This document shows positions 1 to 11,540 of a DNA stretch of 64,000 bases, one piece after another. The notes below the pieces were generated by a model that was not told the origin of the DNA, searched no databases, and saw only the letters and a list, made by a program, of their open reading frames with translations. Source of the DNA: Diadema setosum (taxonomy: Eukaryota; Echinodermata; Echinoidea; Diadematoida; Diadematidae); assembly GCF_964275005.1 (NCBI RefSeq), contig NC_092699.1, positions 15,848,149-15,912,148 on the forward strand. Direction: 5' to 3'. How positions within the stretch are numbered: the first letter of the stretch is position 1; each line of letters starts with the position of its first letter. A program made the position numbers and the translations under genes.

Positions 1-640
1 GAGACAATTTTAGAAGCCTCAAATTCTTGAGAGGATCGTAAGAACGTCCTAAGTTGTTCACAGAGATTTTTACGGCGTTCATACGAACAACTCGTTGCAT
101 TCATAAGACGCTCGAAAGCTGCTCGTAAGGAGTGCGTACACAATAATGTGCTATTATTTTGGGTTTTATAGGGAGTAGGCCTACTAATCGAAACATGAAG
201 TTCTAATGTTCACTCTCTTCATGGTGTTCGACGGGGAAGCATTTCCTGTTATTGAAATGTGAGACTAAATATCACTTTCAACAGTCATTTTTTGTGCAAC
301 CAGACAAAGTATACACAAATTCCTTAGATTTTCTTACGAACAACTTGAGAATGCCGTGAGTTGCACGTACTACCATCTTGCGACAAGAACAACAACAACA
401 GCAAAAATATATATATCGTAGTATGGCCGTAAGCATGAGGTAATGAGAACTCAAGGCATTCTTGCAAAAAACGTACGAACTCTGAGGCCATTGTATAAAC
501 GAAAATTGCTTCGTTTCCCAATGTTTTAAGTTGTTGTTCTTGCGAATTATGAAACGGCGTTTGTACAGAATTCGTATACGAACAGGGAGATTCGTACAAA
601 CCTTGGTGGCCATAGCTTAACTTTGGATAAGGCTAAAGGT
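1..640. repeat. Diverged inverted-repeat segment upstream of the gene
   Basis: The stretch around 14-45 (TTCTTGAG...CGTAAGAACG) is roughly repeated in inverted orientation around 316-350 (TTCTTACGAACAACTTGAG), and short CGTAAG or CGTACGAA motifs recur up to about 600. This looks like an old fold-back or MITE-type repeat whose arms have drifted. Open frames here are AT-rich and resemble no protein I know, so I do not call a gene. Confidence 0.3.
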
Positions 641-2170
641 TGCGGCCTCACATGCATCTGATATATACACGCAACTTTATATCCTTTTTTATTCGCCCTT
701 TGAACTTGGGACAGGGGGGGGGGGGGCATTGCCCTTTTGGCTACGCATTGGCGTTGATTCACTCTCCAAAACGCGTCCGTGCGGTAGGGTTGTACGAAGA
801 CAGTCCAGGAGGTGGACTAGCTTTGTACGCAGCCATGGGCGTGGCTGTCATAGTCCGTCTATACAATATTTCATTATTGGTACATTACATATGATTATAT
901 TCATATTCATTTTGTGAGTTGGATATAATAATATGGTTAAAATAGTGGAAATTGGTCGATAAGTTATACTTCGTGAACAAAAATGCGGAAAAAATCAAAT
1001 CAAATCAATAATGATGAGGATATCACTGATGATGATAAGAAGAAGATGAAGAAGAGCAATAAAGATACAAGAAGAAGACTTCGAAGAAGAAATCTATTGA
1101 GTGTTAATGATAACACGATAAGATTAACATCAGTAATCACTCACAAGAACAACGACAACAACAACAAAAAAAAAAAAAAAACAAACAAAATATATCCCAA
1201 AACGGGGTGGGGGGGGGGGGGGGGGGCTAATAACAATGTCATCTCCCATTTTGTGAGGTGGGGGATGAATACATCTCCCCCTCCGGCTCTTTCTTCACTC
1301 CTAGCTGGTTACAGACAACAAATGCACATGCACGTAACATGATTTTTGTATAAGTATATCAATGGAAGTTTGCAGAACTTCGAACAGAGAAGCACACTAT
1401 TCTAATTTGATTTCTTTTCTTTATTATTTATTCATAATTCATATGTTAGCTTTTATTGTACTGTTTCCAGGTTCAATAGAACAAACGTTGATAAAAAAAC
1501 AAAAAAAAACTGATACTACTCGTACACTTTCTGTCTAAACCTGAATGCTGTGTGAAACAATAGAAGAGTTTGTTTGCAAAAACCGATAAGTCCATTTTTT
1601 AAGATTTTGAAGTATGGTCTCTGTCATAATGTACAAAATAATACCGTTTAAATGATATATTGGTCACCACATATAAAGGTAAATTTTTGAAGTTATGGTC
1701 AAAAGAAGCAGAAATTTTTTTTATTATTCTCTATATTTTTCTTGACCTTTAATCGCAAATATCTCCATTTGGCAAATAACTCTTTGAGTGCGTGATAGAG
1801 TGTCGATTGGCACAGAATACTGGACACACTGTCCACTGTCCCTATTGTACAGAAAAATATTAAGTATCTTTCTGTCCCAGATACAACACATCAAAATTGT
1901 ATTGACTTTGTTGTTTTATCTATGAATAAAATGTATGGTGTAGATTCTTCGTTTTTTCTCTGCAGAAATTTGTGCACAGCGGTGCAGATGGCACGATGGA
2001 CACACTGATCTAACCACTTCAGAATTTCATATAGGTACCTTTCAATTGGTTCATCACATCGGCATGAGGTGTGTTTAACAATTATTTTTTTTTTTTTTTC
2101 GAGGGAGGTGACGAGACTGAGAGGAAGATAGCAGGTGCGTGCTAATAACTATATGACGTATGAAATGTGC
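641..2170. other. Upstream intergenic DNA, no gene seen
   Basis: The stretch holds guanine runs (about 714-726 and 1207-1226), an A/G-rich low-complexity patch (about 990-1190) and a T run near 2087-2099. The open frames at 640-894 and 983-1342 follow low-complexity sequence and show no domain. I see no second gene. Confidence 0.5.
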
Positions 2171-2173
2171 TGG

Positions 2174-2260
2174 CCAATCAAATCAGAAAACGCAAAAGGC
2201 CAGTCCCGTCGTAGTGAAACGTTTAAAAATCAGACGAGTAGAAGGATCCACCTCATTTCC
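2174..2260 (+). promoter_or_regulatory. Putative core promoter of the HYR gene
   Basis: A CCAAT box lies at 2174-2178 and a TATA-like TTTAAAAA at 2222-2229. About 30 bp past the latter, a pyrimidine-rich CCTCATTT around 2251-2258 could act as initiator. That spacing (CCAAT near -80, TATA near -30) is standard for animal RNA polymerase II promoters, and it would give a 5' UTR of roughly 95 bases before ATG 2350. The motifs are seen; use as the start site is inference. Confidence 0.4.
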
Positions 2261-2349
2261 TTCCTGTCGCGGAGTAGGAGAACAGAACTTAACATTGCTC
2301 ATCCACCTCGTCCTCTTCTCTTCTCAAGAGCGGGAAAACCAGTGACAAG

Positions 2350-2425
2350 ATGAAGTACCCGTTGGGGCTTGCTCTTTTGGCCCTGACAATGCTTGTCCAT
2401 GGCACTCGGGCAAATCTCTTTTCGC
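2350..2425 (+). CDS. Exon 1: start codon and signal peptide
   Basis: The ATG at 2350 opens a short peptide, MKYPLGLALLALTMLVHG followed by TRANLFS: one lysine, a hydrophobic core of about 13 residues and small residues near a likely cleavage point after about residue 18-21. The exon ends at C2425 before GTAAGT (phase 1). Joined to exon 2 this gives a proline codon and keeps the CCP frame open. The start was chosen because it is the only ATG giving a signal peptide in the frame that splices correctly, and it lies about 95 bases after the putative start site. At 25 full codons it would be missed by any ORF-length cutoff. Confidence 0.8.
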
Positions 2426-2473
2426 GTAAGTTGCTGTTCAACTTATTTTGACACTGAATATGGATACATTATA

Positions 2474-2649
2474 CAGTCGACTCCCGTTATAGCGAAATCT
2501 CCTTTTTCTTTCGTTATATCGAAATTTTGTTAAATAACCAAATAAATAAGCAATGAAAAACATAGAGCGGATGCTGTTGTAGCTCAAATTTTGACTTCGT
2601 TGTTACCGGAATTTTGTTAAAACCGTATTCGTTATTTGGGAGTGCACTG
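2474..2649. mobile_element. Pogo-like MITE in intron 1
   Basis: The termini are inverted, CAGTCGACTCCCGTTAT at the left and ATTTGGGAGTGCACTG at the right, with TA dinucleotides on both sides (2472-2473 and 2650-2651). Ends of the form CAGTCGACTCCCGTTAT with TA duplication are typical of pogo/Tigger-type mariner elements in animals. It is 176 bp with no coding capacity, so it is non-autonomous. Confidence 0.6.
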
Positions 2650-2654
2650 TACAG

Positions 2655-4969
2655 GACTCGACATTAGCGGTGGCCCGATGGCCCAACGCCAACAAAAATA
2701 GATGTAGGGCCACTACCGCTTAAGGAAAGATATGTGATGTGGCTCGATTGGCCCGTCAAATTTCATTGTCGACCACCAATGGAAAAAATTAGTGTAGAGC
2801 CTTGCGTTCTCACAACAACGCATGTATCTTTATCACGATATAGCAAACCTACTTTTAAAGGTATTGTTTACCATTGGAAGCAGTGATTTAAAAAATGCAA
2901 TCACCTTTGATGCATATATTATAGTTCAGTTGTATCACAGAACATCCTATCATATTGAAATTTCGCAATAAAGCCTCGAATATACAGAGATATTACTATA
3001 CTTCTCAGTAAACCATAACTGTATAATAGACGGTTAATTCTAGAAGCAATTTTATAACTTTTGTTTACAATTTTGTATCTTCAACAATATTTAACATCCA
3101 TTATACTAATTAACATCTTTACATTGGTTGTTTCTTTCCCGAACTCACATTTTAATGTGCTTCTTTATATACACGTCAAACAGTTCTTTAATCGCCATCT
3201 TGACTATATGCGAGCTGTTAGGATTATACAGAAGCATAGAAACTTGCTCTTTACCAAGTGAATGAAATTAAACCTATTAAATTAAACAGTTCAGAAAAAT
3301 GAAGTTGAACTTGATAAGCAATCGTTTGCCTTCTTTTCGAGTCTATAATACCTTAGCTTTCTTGCGAAGGATATTTCTCTTACTTAAACTACCCATATCA
3401 CAAACCGACATTTTGTATTCTCTTGGCTTTGTTAGTCACATATATATGCATATATATACATATATGTATGTATACTATACATATTTAATGGTATCTTATC
3501 CTTTGGCTTCAACCTGAATCAAAAACCTTTCTTTCAGCTTGATATTGGACATTAGACAGCATTACATTCGCCACGCTATCCCATACTCCATTTTTTGATG
3601 TTTTGCGTATTGTTATATCGTCTTTATCACTTCAGTCAATTTTCATGACAACGTATTCGTTACCCCAAGGTTTCACAATCATATTTTTCTCAATTTGCTT
3701 TGTTTTGATTATGCAACCTTATTCTCTGTTACCGAAGAAAGTGAAATGTTTATGTTCTTTTCGAAAAATGAAATAAAGTTTGTCTGTTCTGCGTCAGAAG
3801 TGCGAAACAACCGATCCCAATACAGCTCACATTCAGCCCGGGCGAGGTACGTCATACCATAAGCGTCGCAAACCTAAAATCTGCCTAATATCTACCCCCG
3901 GCTACTTGAGAGAGAAGATCTTGAACGAACAAATATCCATTCACTCTTTATTTTTAAAAAGAAAAGATGATGTAAACGTTTCCGGTTTGTTTTTAAATTC
4001 TCTTTGTAATTATTGTGTAACATTCAACTCAACAGGCTTATTGTCACAAAGATGTATTGCTGTATATACGCCTAGATCCAAACAACTTCAGAATTTCATT
4101 TTCAGCGATCCTGAATATTTCTCCTTTGTCATAAGTAGTCATCTAGCTACGTTGTGAACAAAAATAAAGTTGTAAGCTTCCGTCTGAATAATAATATATT
4201 CCCCTTGTTGCTGTGCTGTACTGGAATATAAATGATTTTTTTTCTCGACCCTCGACGGTATATTGTTCACTACCATACCTTTAGCAAGCTGTCCATTCGT
4301 GAATATCATTTTAGAGTATTACACAACCTGAAAGTATCTTCTCACCTCCGAAATATAGCAACGATAGCAAATGATGATAATGATAATGATGTCGACGGCA
4401 TAAATGCACATCTGCAACACGCATAAATATCACAATCAACAACGGTTCTGAGAGCCTGCCACGTACCAGAAAAGTTAAACTCAAAGCACAAGAAACAAAA
4501 GTAAAATGAATTTCAATGAGGCGGAATTAAGACTCTCACGTTGTACATTCAAGGTAGGGTGCATGAAACACATCATTTATTTTGTAATAGCTATTTAGGA
4601 TAAGTTTTGTTCCTCATGAGCGAAACAGATGAACGGAAAGTCCTAAAATTTCAGTTTTAATATTCAGTTGTTGTTGTCTTTTTTCTGTGTAGAGAAACCT
4701 CATTGCAGTCAAGCTGTCTGGCTGTGGATGAATAACCTTTGTTATGAAGATATGCACCAAGTTTGAATACACATAATTTCTATGTGTAGGCCCCTGTCCT
4801 GGATGGAGATAAGGTTGAGAACATTCCCGCCAGGAGAATCGCATTTTTGTTCCTTATTTGTCAATTTTAATTTGCCAGTCAGCAGGAAGTGATGTTGAGA
4901 TATTGCCACGTAATGAGATACACATTATGATTTGACACCACCCTTCGCTTGTTTCCTTTCTTATCCCAG
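2655..4969 (+). other. Remainder of intron 1
   Basis: AT-rich intron DNA with an alternating TA/TG microsatellite at about 3438-3485. The open frame at 3780-4157 (125 codons) resembles nothing I know and has no splice partner in the gene. A GGTGGCCCGATGGCCC stretch near 2665 may be part of a further short repeat. A pyrimidine-rich tract and TTATCCCAG at 4951-4969 form the acceptor of exon 2. Confidence 0.5.
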
Positions 4970-5209
4970 CGAAGTGCACCGGCTTCCAGGCCCCTGCGAA
5001 CGCCAAGAGTGTAAAGGTGTACAATGACGCTGGCTTCGTGTCCGACGACTATTCATCCGTAGACTATGGTGATCACGTACTTGTCACATGCAAGCACGGT
5101 TACACAGCCAAACCTGGCATCAAATATTATTGCGCTGGGATCGACTCGAAAGGCCAGTTGGTGTTCCAAACGTCGTCAGGCGTAACAGGGTTGACGCCGG
5201 AATGCATAG
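4970..5209 (+). CDS. Exon 2: Sushi/CCP domain
   Basis: Eighty codons between a CCCAG acceptor and a GTGAGT donor, phase 1 at both ends. Four cysteines sit in the CCP pattern: CTGF near the start, VTCKHGY in the middle, KYYC, and PEC at the end, with a YGDHVLVTC core. The Trp usually found between Cys3 and Cys4 is replaced (LVFQ), so this is a divergent CCP. CCP domains are disulfide-bonded binding modules of complement regulators and matrix proteins. One CCP ahead of HYR repeats matches known animal secreted architectures such as SVEP1-like and SRPX-like proteins. Confidence 0.85.
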
Positions 5210-5283
5210 GTGAGTCATATTCTTTTCCGCCGTAACATGGCATCATGATAAACGTGATGAAAATTTTCTGTAATGTAGAGGTA

Positions 5284-5823
5284 CACTGCAAAAAGCCCGG
5301 TGTTAAATATGAAACACCGAGCTGGTGTTAAATATCCGGTGCTCATTCATGGTGTTAGATTAACACCTCCGGGTGTCATTTCAAAATATAATTTTTTTTT
5401 TTTGTTGAATAGTTTCTTAGTTACTGCACTTCTTGTTAATTTTGAACTTCAACAAGACGATAAAGAATTTTCCGATAAAGTACTTGATTTTTGAAAAAAT
5501 CTGTAAATACATTTACACCACAGTAACACCAGTTGGTGTGGTCCCCTATTGAAGCGACGATGGACAGGTGTTATACCATTGAAATTAACACCACCAATAT
5601 CAAATCAACACCATGCGGTGTCATTATTGAATTAACTCTAGCGCAGTGTCAAAAATATCACCAGCCACAGTGTCAAATTAACACCACGAAGTGCCAGGCG
5701 AACATTTTTTAACACCGTCACAATACATTTCCTACACCTGTGGGTGTGGTCCTCTATTGAAGTTTGGTCGGTGTTAGATTTAAAACCCATGGTGTTAAAT
5801 CTAACACCGATGTTTTTACAGTG
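5284..5823. mobile_element. MITE with GGTGTTA-rich interior, intron 2
   Basis: The ends are CACTGCAAAAA...GGTGTTA and TAACACC...TTTTTACAGTG, inverted, with TA at both flanks (5282-5283 and 5824-5825). The interior repeats GGTGTTA and TAACACC many times in both orientations, so most of the 540 bp can fold on itself. No coding sequence. Family is not assigned beyond a TA-duplicating non-autonomous DNA transposon. Confidence 0.65.
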
Positions 5824-5826
5824 TAA

Positions 5827-6355
5827 CTATGACCACGTACACATATAGGACGAGAACAATGAGATACTAGAGAAGAGTTGCTTCTGTATTGCCTGATTGT
5901 ATCACAAGTAGCCTACACAGGGTCCTGTGTCATAAAACCCTTGTCATCATTTTCAAGATAATCATAATAGTCCCAGTTTTCACAGTAGAACGAAAAGACA
6001 GCCAATACGCTGCGAAAGCTGAGAATACAGGAAAGGTCAATGGTATTGGAGCACGCATCCACATCACCAACAAACCAAATACATAGGTCTTACCCGATGT
6101 GGACTTATTTATCACATGTTCTGGGTCTTTGTAGTAGATGGGGGAAAAGAAAAGGAAATGGTGGGTCATAACCAGGGTACTAGATGCACAGAAGCTCGGG
6201 CTCGCTGAGGTACAGAGAGTAGTGAAATTAAACCGGAGCAACAGCAATTTTGAAAATCAAAAGTAATTAAAAAAAAGGGAGAGAAACTCACTGTGTTGCA
6301 TAAGAAGTTTTTATTTTATTTTTTATTTAATTTTTTTTTTCTACTCTAAGAAAGA
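5827..6355 (+). other. Intron 2 spacer
   Basis: No recognisable element apart from A/T runs at about 6268-6280 and 6312-6341. The overlapping minus-strand frame at 5930-6247 shows no domain. Confidence 0.4.
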
Positions 6356-6359
6356 AGTA

Positions 6360-6625
6360 TAGGTTTTCCCGGTCAATTTCGCACTTTTGTCAGTCCATTT
6401 GATAAAGGTTCATTCAGTTTAGCGAAGATCCTCGTCACTGCACATTTTGTCATTCAAAATTGCAAGTTGGTCGTTCAATCAATGAAATTTGCACATGTGC
6501 CTTTCGAATTCGTAAAACGGTCATTCAAATTCGCCAGCACTGGTCGAAAAGGGTATTTCAGTCATTCAATTTCGCGTATGGGCAGCCAAATTCCAAACAT
6601 GTTCATTAAATTCAAATTAACGTCA
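6360..6625. repeat. Degenerate minisatellite with a CATTCAAATTCG core
   Basis: A motif close to GGTCATTCAAATTCGC recurs about eight times with spacings near 30-35 bp (for example around 6466, 6509 and 6560). The copies are diverged, suggesting an old tandem repeat next to the 3' end of the LINE. Confidence 0.45.
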
Positions 6626-6649
6626 TGTTATGAAAACCTATATCGTAAC

Positions 6650-8862
6650 TTAATTTTTTTTTAAAATAAATTATTATCGAGAGAATTCCAGAATTTTGGT
6701 CCAGAAAAGGAGATATAAAGATTTTGCAAAAACCTTCCTGTATAGTCAAAGACAAATTTTGTTCATAGGATTGACGGGTTTGGATGTGCATGAACAGTTT
6801 CGTTTTTAATAAACATGGCATCAAACACAAAGGGGAGAGAATGGTTGGTGAGTTTATACATAAATTGTCCTAATTGCAAACGATATAAATCATATATTTT
6901 CAAAATATTATTTTCGTCAAATAAATCTTTTGTATGACTTCTCCACGATTCGTGACAATTGATACGAAGAGCTTTTTTCTGTAATGATACTCTTACTGTA
7001 CAAGTAGAAAAAGTATTTCCCCATGCGAGTAATCCCATAATTTAAGTAAGGTAGTATCAAAGTAGAGTATAACATAAAAAGTGCATTTTTGGAAGATAAA
7101 ATTTGATTTTGTTTATAACACCTATATTCCTTGAAATAACACGACATACAGAATTAATATGTAAATCCCAGGTTAGTTTTATTGTCCAGAATCAAGTCTA
7201 GAAATTTGATAGAAGAGACTTCTTTTATGATCGTGTCTTCCAGGGAAATATTTTTCGGTAAATTTTCCAGAGAATTACTGAACATCATAGATTTATTTTT
7301 TTTTTCAGATTAATTGACAGTTTGTTCGCTTTTATCCACCGAAGTAATTTCATTAATTCACTGTTCAAAGTATCAATTAATCGTTCAGAATAAGATAAAA
7401 ACACATTAGTGTTACCCGCAAATGATAAAAAAGAAAGGATGCTTGAAGAATTTGACATATTATCATTGACACAAAGAATAAATAAAAGAGGACCTATAGT
7501 AAGCTTCCTTGAGGAACACCACAGTTGACATTTTGCAAAGTCGATGTGTGACCGTTGATAAATACAAATTGTTTTCAATTAGCAAGGTAACTCCTCGACC
7601 ACTCCAAGGCCTTTCCTCTGATACCACAATGTGATAATTTGTGAAGTACATTGTAGTATGCTGTGGTCTATATAATGCCTTGGAGAGGTCCAGGAAGACT
7701 CCGATAGTATGATGAAATTTATCTATAGCCTTTGAAACCTTATCAAGGAAGGTGTAGGATTGCATGATATGTGCTACGCTTTTGCCGAAACCAAATTGAT
7801 GATCAGAAATAATTTTGTGGATGTCTAAGACCTTGAAAAGCCTTGTGTAGACAACCCTTTCTAATAGTTTCGAAACAGGAGTAAGCAAAGATATTGGTCT
7901 CTAGTTGGAGACATCTTCCTTTTCCCCCTTTCTTATGGCCAGGCATTACTTTGGAAACTTCCTTAACCTCAGGGACAACACCATTACTTATGGATAAATT
8001 TAATACATGTACAAGTGGATCGGCAATATTATTTTTAATACTTTTTAAAATAGCACTATCACTGCCGTCATATCCAGAACTTTTTTTATTTTTTTATTTT
8101 TCAAATTTTGAACTATAACTAATAATTCATTTCTTAAAAAATGCAAAGGCAAAAAGAACAATGAGTTAAGATTGGGGACTTCTAAACAATTTTGAAAATT
8201 CCGATGAGTCTCTGGAATATTTTGGGCAAGATTACTTCCTATTTGTGAAAAATACTGATGGAAGATACCCACTATGAAGGAAACATCATCAACAAAATAA
8301 ATCACCATATTTAATAGATGTAATACGGGGTTTATCCTTATTTTTGTTGATAGCCGTATTAATTACTTTCCAAGTATCTTAATATCATGTTATAAAAAAA
8401 AACTTACAGAAAGACGTAGATACCCATGGAAGTCTAGGGGATCTTTTGTAATTTCTAGATTTTCTTTAAACAATTTTTAACAACAGGAATATGCTTATCC
8501 ATTAGCGAAAGTAAAGTATTCATAAACAAATCACAGGCTTCATTTGTATCTTCGGTTTTATATACAGAAGACCAATGCACATTACCCAGGTCATTTTACA
8601 ACCTCTCTCTATTACCAGGTGTAACCTTCCGGAGAGTTGACGCAGGGTCATTTAAAGTATTTTTTATTTTTTTATAATTTAGGGGAATGTGAGTGAAAAT
8701 AGGGCATTGATCTGATAAATCTGAAAGAACAATACTGGAAACCGGGAAAGGGTTAGTATTACAAAATATATTATTATCAATACGAGATGCCGAATGAAGA
8801 AAAGATTGAGCAGTATTCAAAGTTTGAAACTTAAAAGTTTGAAACTTAGATAAATCTATATG
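6650..8862 (-). mobile_element. LINE (CR1/L2/Jockey-like) fragment, broken
   Basis: Read on the minus strand, protein fragments occur in the order expected of a non-LTR retrotransposon. The tail of the endonuclease is at 8892-8596 (SRIDNNIFCN, VLSDLSDQCPIF), then a linker (8308-8045, FHQYFSQIGSNLAQ). Reverse transcriptase follows at 7888-7463 (KLLERVVYTRLFKVLD, ISDHQFGFGKS, GVFLDLSKAL) and continues at 7578-7285. The C-terminal region is at 7147-6763 (LPYLNYGI, AWGNTF, KKALRINC). Frameshifts separate the parts and the 5' half of the endonuclease is missing, the sequence stopping where a MITE begins at about 8862. An old 5'-truncated copy in intron 2, antisense to the host gene. Confidence 0.8.
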
Positions 8863-9247
8863 AAAGGTGCATGGTCCCGGTGTTTTAGTCAAATGCGTAC
8901 CCGGGCGCAGGAAGTCCGATCACAGTTCGGCTCATGATTCGGCTGAGGGGATGACAGCTTTAGCAAATTTCTTTTGTGATGTCATAATAACAAGCACATA
9001 TGCACGCACCCTGGCATGACTACAGACTGCGCGATGCGCAGAGAAGACAACAAAGGCAACGTTACTTAGCAACACCTACGCACTTTACTCTTGATGACAC
9101 AAAGAGATTTTCCCCAGTGACAGTGGTGGGGAGGAGAAAAATCTCTTTGTGATGACAGCTCAACTTCGGTAATCTTCGTATCAATGCTAACGGTGATCGG
9201 CAGTATCATCAACAGCGCCCTCTACACTACCGGGACTATGCCCCTTT
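8862..9247. mobile_element. MITE copy 1 (AAAGGTGCATGGTCCCGG family)
   Basis: It begins AAAGGTGCATGGTCCCGG at 8863 and ends CGGGACTATGCCCCTTTA near 9246, an inverted pair. The interior matches copy 2 directly downstream (CACAGTTCGGCTCATGATTCGG, then AACAAGCACATATGCACG). It abuts the truncated end of the LINE, so it either inserted there or marks a rearrangement. Confidence 0.55.
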
Positions 9248-9745
9248 AAAGGTGCATGGTCCCGGTGTTTTAGTCAAATGCGTACGCGGGCGCACGGCGC
9301 AAGTTTCCTATAGAGACCTACGCTATTGACTCCTATATCGCTTACGCTTTGGCCCACTTTCCCGAGTCCGAAGAAGTCCGATTCACTGTAGTCAGTGGTC
9401 GGATCACAGTTCGGCTCATGATTCGGCAGAGGGGGATGACAGTTTTAGCAAACTTCTTTTGTGATGTCATAATAACAAGCACATATGCACGCACCCTGGC
9501 ATAACTACAGACTGCGCGATGCGCACAGAAGGCAACAAAGGTAACGTTACTTAGCAACACCTACCCACTTTACTCTTGATGACATGATCATGAGCCGAAC
9601 TGTGATCCGACCACTGACTACAATGGATACGATCGGACTTGGGGAAACGGATCACAGCGTCGATTGCGTAGGTCTCTACAGGAAACTTGCTCCGTGCGCC
9701 CGCGTACGCATTCGACTAAACCACCGGGACCATGTGCCTTTAACG
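9246..9745. mobile_element. MITE copy 2, same family, in tandem
   Basis: The left end AAAGGTGCATGGTCCCGG (9249) continues through GCGTACGCGGGCGCACGG. The right end 9655-9743 is its inverted repeat (CCGTGCGCCCGCGTACGC, then CCGGGACCATGTGCCTTTA). Arms are about 80 bp and the whole about 495 bp. Copies 1 and 2 share a boundary, so one probably inserted at the end of the other or a tandem duplication occurred. Confidence 0.65.
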
Positions 9746-10733
9746 AGCTCAACTTAAAAAAAAAAAAAAAAAAAAAATATCGTACGCGAAGGTATTTGCG
9801 CATGTCCTTCTCAGCACCCGAGTTTTTGCGAGATATTCACAGACGGAGTGCATAGTGGAAGAATTCACTTGTTGACGCGATGAAGATCTACTATCCGTGA
9901 CTAATTGACATGGTTTGTGAATATTTGAAATAAATCACACCCTTTAATGCTTACATCATATAAAATGAACTTATGATACCATTATTCTTATCACTGCATT
10001 CTATTGATATTTTCAAAACGACGTGGAGGCAAATTATAACAAACCTTTCTATTTATTGTTCACCCGACCCTTTCCAAGGTTGAATCACCTCATTCAATGA
10101 TATTCAACGTTATAGAGATTCTTGTTATAATAGCACAGTAGAACTAAATTGGTCCCTCACTTGGAAAACAATAAAAATTGAAAGTCTCGTCGAGTAAAAA
10201 TTGTAGTGTGGCAATTTGAGATACATAAATGATCATGCGCTCCCAGGGTATGATTAGATATATTACTCATTATAAAATGGGTTCAAGAATGTAGTCAATT
10301 GGAAGCGCTGAAATGGGTCACGTGTGCGTGCATTAATTTCTTAGTAAACGCACAAAGAAGAGTCTCTCTTCCACCTCCCTGGCCTGACGTACGTCACAAT
10401 GTTTACACTAGCAGTGCGCACTCAATCAGTTGTTACAAGTGCGTCACGCGCTACTATACGCGCTGTCAATCCTGTAAACAACTTCTAGTTCGGGCCGCGG
10501 GCTGCTACAACAGCCGGCGGCCTTTCTTGTGCATAACACGTGGCGTACGTATACTCTTATACGTACGTACAGTACTTATGTGCGGGATTTCCGAGTGCGA
10601 CGTGCGTATAAGAATGTCTGGGACGAACATCTTCGGACATCTTGACTTTTGAGCGAGTGCTACATGTAGCTGACTGGTATTGGCCCACAAAGGTACGTGA
10701 ATAATGCTGTTAGTTTTCGACCCATTTTATAAA
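9746..10733 (+). other. Intron 2 spacer
   Basis: An A run at about 9757-9777, then unremarkable AT-rich DNA. A CpG-rich patch follows at 10375-10670 with repeated TACGTACGTA-type motifs. Open frames there (10299-10652 and its antisense) show no domain, so no gene is called. Confidence 0.4.
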
Positions 10734-11069
10734 ACAAATGATGCACAGGATTATTTCGTGGCGTTAGTGAAGGTGCGGCGCACTTTCGAGTATTGACAAC
10801 GGTTGCAAACATGCACTCGGCTGCGCCTCGGCATGTCGCACCATTGTCAATAGGGAGCTTTAGATTTTAGACGCGCGGACGTTCTAAGGGAAAAAAAAAA
10901 AACATGGTCTGAGCGTGCGCAGTAACTTGACGTGCGTTACTGCGCACGCTCAGACCATGTTTTTTTTCCCCTTTGAACGTCCGCGCGTCTAAAAATAATC
11001 TAAAGCTCCCTATAACTCTCGAGCGCGCCGCACCTTCACTAACACACTCTATCCTGTGCATCATTTGTA
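10734..11069. mobile_element. Fold-back element interrupted by a palindromic MITE
   Basis: The outer arms are inverted: CAAATGATGCACAGGAT (10735) with GTGAAGGTGCGGCGC, mirrored at 11027-11067. The centre carries CTCGGCTGCGCCTCGG (about 10816). A second palindrome sits inside at 10853-11010. Confidence 0.6.
10853..11010. mobile_element. Palindromic MITE, GGGAGCTTTAGA termini
   Basis: The ends GGGAGCTTTAGATTTTAG and its complement surround an almost perfect hairpin. Inner arms CATGGTCTGAGCGTGCGC and GCGCACGCTCAGACCATG face each other across a short loop. TA flanks both sides (10851-10852 and 11011-11012). It is about 158 bp with no coding capacity and splits the outer fold-back element. Confidence 0.7.
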
Positions 11070-11540
11070 TAGCAATGTAAACAGTGGATTAATATGGAAT
11101 GATTATTGTCATACAACATATAGAGAGCCCCAAGGAACTCATGTGTGTTAGATCTTTTATAATTGATTTATATTCATTAATGGAACAGTTACTGTATCTA
11201 GTTGTGTAAACGAAAGCCAATAAAAACTCGTGTTTTGTACCGCGCTCATCTGTGTACGTGTGAATCCCCCCCCCCCCCCCAATTAGGGTTAACGAGCGCG
11301 CTCAGACACTAACTTGTCATGAACCCTCAGCTGCGCGGCACGCCGTGGGCACGCCTCGCTCTAGCAGAAATGATATAACGCCTGAAGAGATCCTTGTCAT
11401 TTGATTGGTTGTTTGACATTGATCCGTTCTATTGTAAATCATATCTGTGATAAGTGTTTGTAAATAAGTAATTCATAAGTTTGTTCTTTCTTTGAGTGGT
11501 TCACAACATACAAACTTGCTTTCTAGTGGGCCTCTCAGTT
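11070..11540 (+). other. Intron 2 spacer
   Basis: No element recognised. A cytosine run at about 11268-11280. Confidence 0.35.

Noticed and set aside
3780-4157. 125-codon open frame in intron 1
   Set aside because: No domain or start context; it lies in the intron of a better-supported gene and has AT-driven composition.
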